Program-made: the position numbers and the translations under genes
Assembly (NCBI GenBank): GCA_044227925.1
Contig: JBGAVW010000009.1
Coordinates: forward strand, 40,469-104,468
DNA: 64,000 bases
From: JADJLQ01 sp044227925
GTDB lineage: Bacteria; Bacteroidota; Bacteroidia; Chitinophagales; Saprospiraceae
Direction: 5' to 3'
Notes under the pieces: model-generated
Told to the model about the DNA's origin: nothing
Seen by the model: the letters and a program-made list of their open reading frames with translations, nothing else
The model's database searches: none
In this document: in pieces, positions 63,861 through 64,000 of the stretch
Layout: each line of letters starts with the position of its first letter
Numbering within the stretch: the stretch's first letter is position 1

Positions 63861-64000
63861 GGCCTAAAGAATTTAATGAAATCAGACCACTCTGTGGTCT
63901 TTAATGAATTTTTGATATCAAGCAGATTGTTCATTGAAACTTCGGAGAAGTTAGATTTCATTAAAGATACCTCAGAGGGCTTTTATGAATTTAGAGAAGT
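63837..64000. repeat. Right half of the hairpin array, cut by the window edge
   Basis: A4 (63837-63851), B4 (63885-63899), C4 (63939-63951) and D4 (63970-63978) in the same order and nearly the same spacing (48, 54, 31) as on the left. The B4 unit with flanks (63873-63911) is identical over 39 bases to the B3 unit (63225-63263). The sequence ends in the next flank, so the array continues beyond the window. Confidence 0.9.

Noticed and set aside
63767..63961. 64-aa minus-strand protein
   Set aside because: It overlaps the transposase 3' end and reads hairpins A4 to C4 backwards.
62903..64000. CRISPR array
   Set aside because: The repeats are of several different sequences in a compound order, spacers are not uniform and are themselves repeated, and no cas gene is present.
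1..64000. tRNA, rRNA or known riboswitch
   Set aside because: No cloverleaf with conserved T-loop, no rRNA segment and no recognisable riboswitch core was seen; this is by eye, so a covariance search could still find a small RNA.

Overview
The window is a piece of a Bacteroidota chromosome, most likely from the Saprospiria/Chitinophagales side. The phylum call rests on several type IX secretion (T9SS) C-terminal sorting domains, a TonB-dependent receptor with a carboxypeptidase-D-like plug extension, many lipoproteins, Bacteroidota promoter boxes (TAnnTTTG, once with a correctly spaced TTTG), AT-rich DNA and no Shine-Dalgarno pattern. No rRNA or tRNA gene was recognised, so the family level is inference.

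Layout. 1-2.9 kb: the 3' end of a T9SS-exported protein, two tandem paralogous lipoproteins and a PepSY-like lipoprotein, each closed by a clear hairpin terminator. 3.1-8.3 kb: a signalling cluster of ECF sigma factor, membrane anti-sigma-like TPR protein, lipoprotein, and a large TPR-CHAT (caspase-fold) protein. 8.5-16 kb: metabolic and accessory genes, including a PLP ammonia-lyase, two RibD/DHFR-fold reductases, an ArsR-SRPBCC operon with a readable promoter and twin operator, a rifampin ADP-ribosyltransferase (arr), a GrpB protein and a probable alanyl-tRNA synthetase remnant. 16-20.5 kb: FGGY sugar kinase, FG-GAP lipoprotein and a propeller-like lipoprotein. 20.7-28.8 kb: B12-type radical SAM protein, secreted PQQ-type sugar dehydrogenase, RlmN, TrmB and an M20 peptidase, with a small hairpin repeat family between.

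29.1-34.4 kb: a tight operon DUF4956 membrane protein - secreted CotH/lamin-tail protein - HlyD-like adaptor - TolC-like protein, which looks like a cell-envelope or export machine. 34.7-38.1 kb: HpcH/HpaI aldolase and bifunctional aspartokinase/homoserine dehydrogenase (ThrA). A decayed hicBA toxin-antitoxin locus follows at 38.2-38.6 kb. 38.6-57 kb: mainly envelope and housekeeping genes (DUF2911, ATP-grasp, Gfo/Idh/MocA, GlsB-like, RgpF-like, TonB receptor, two ABC exporters, DUF481-like and ScyD-like proteins, VOC, RsgA). 57.3-62.8 kb: a planctomycete-type cytochrome protein (PSCyt1/DUF1549/DUF1553), a DUF1826-like protein and a DUF5916 outer-membrane protein.

The right end (62.9 kb to the window edge) is the most unusual part: an array of four kinds of small hairpins (A-B-C-D order, mostly 3-nt loops, shared flank) into which a 159-aa HUH/Y1 transposase gene is set exactly where a D element is expected. 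The array runs off the window. The other candidate systems are the sigma/TPR-CHAT cluster and the DUF4956-CotH-HlyD-TolC operon.
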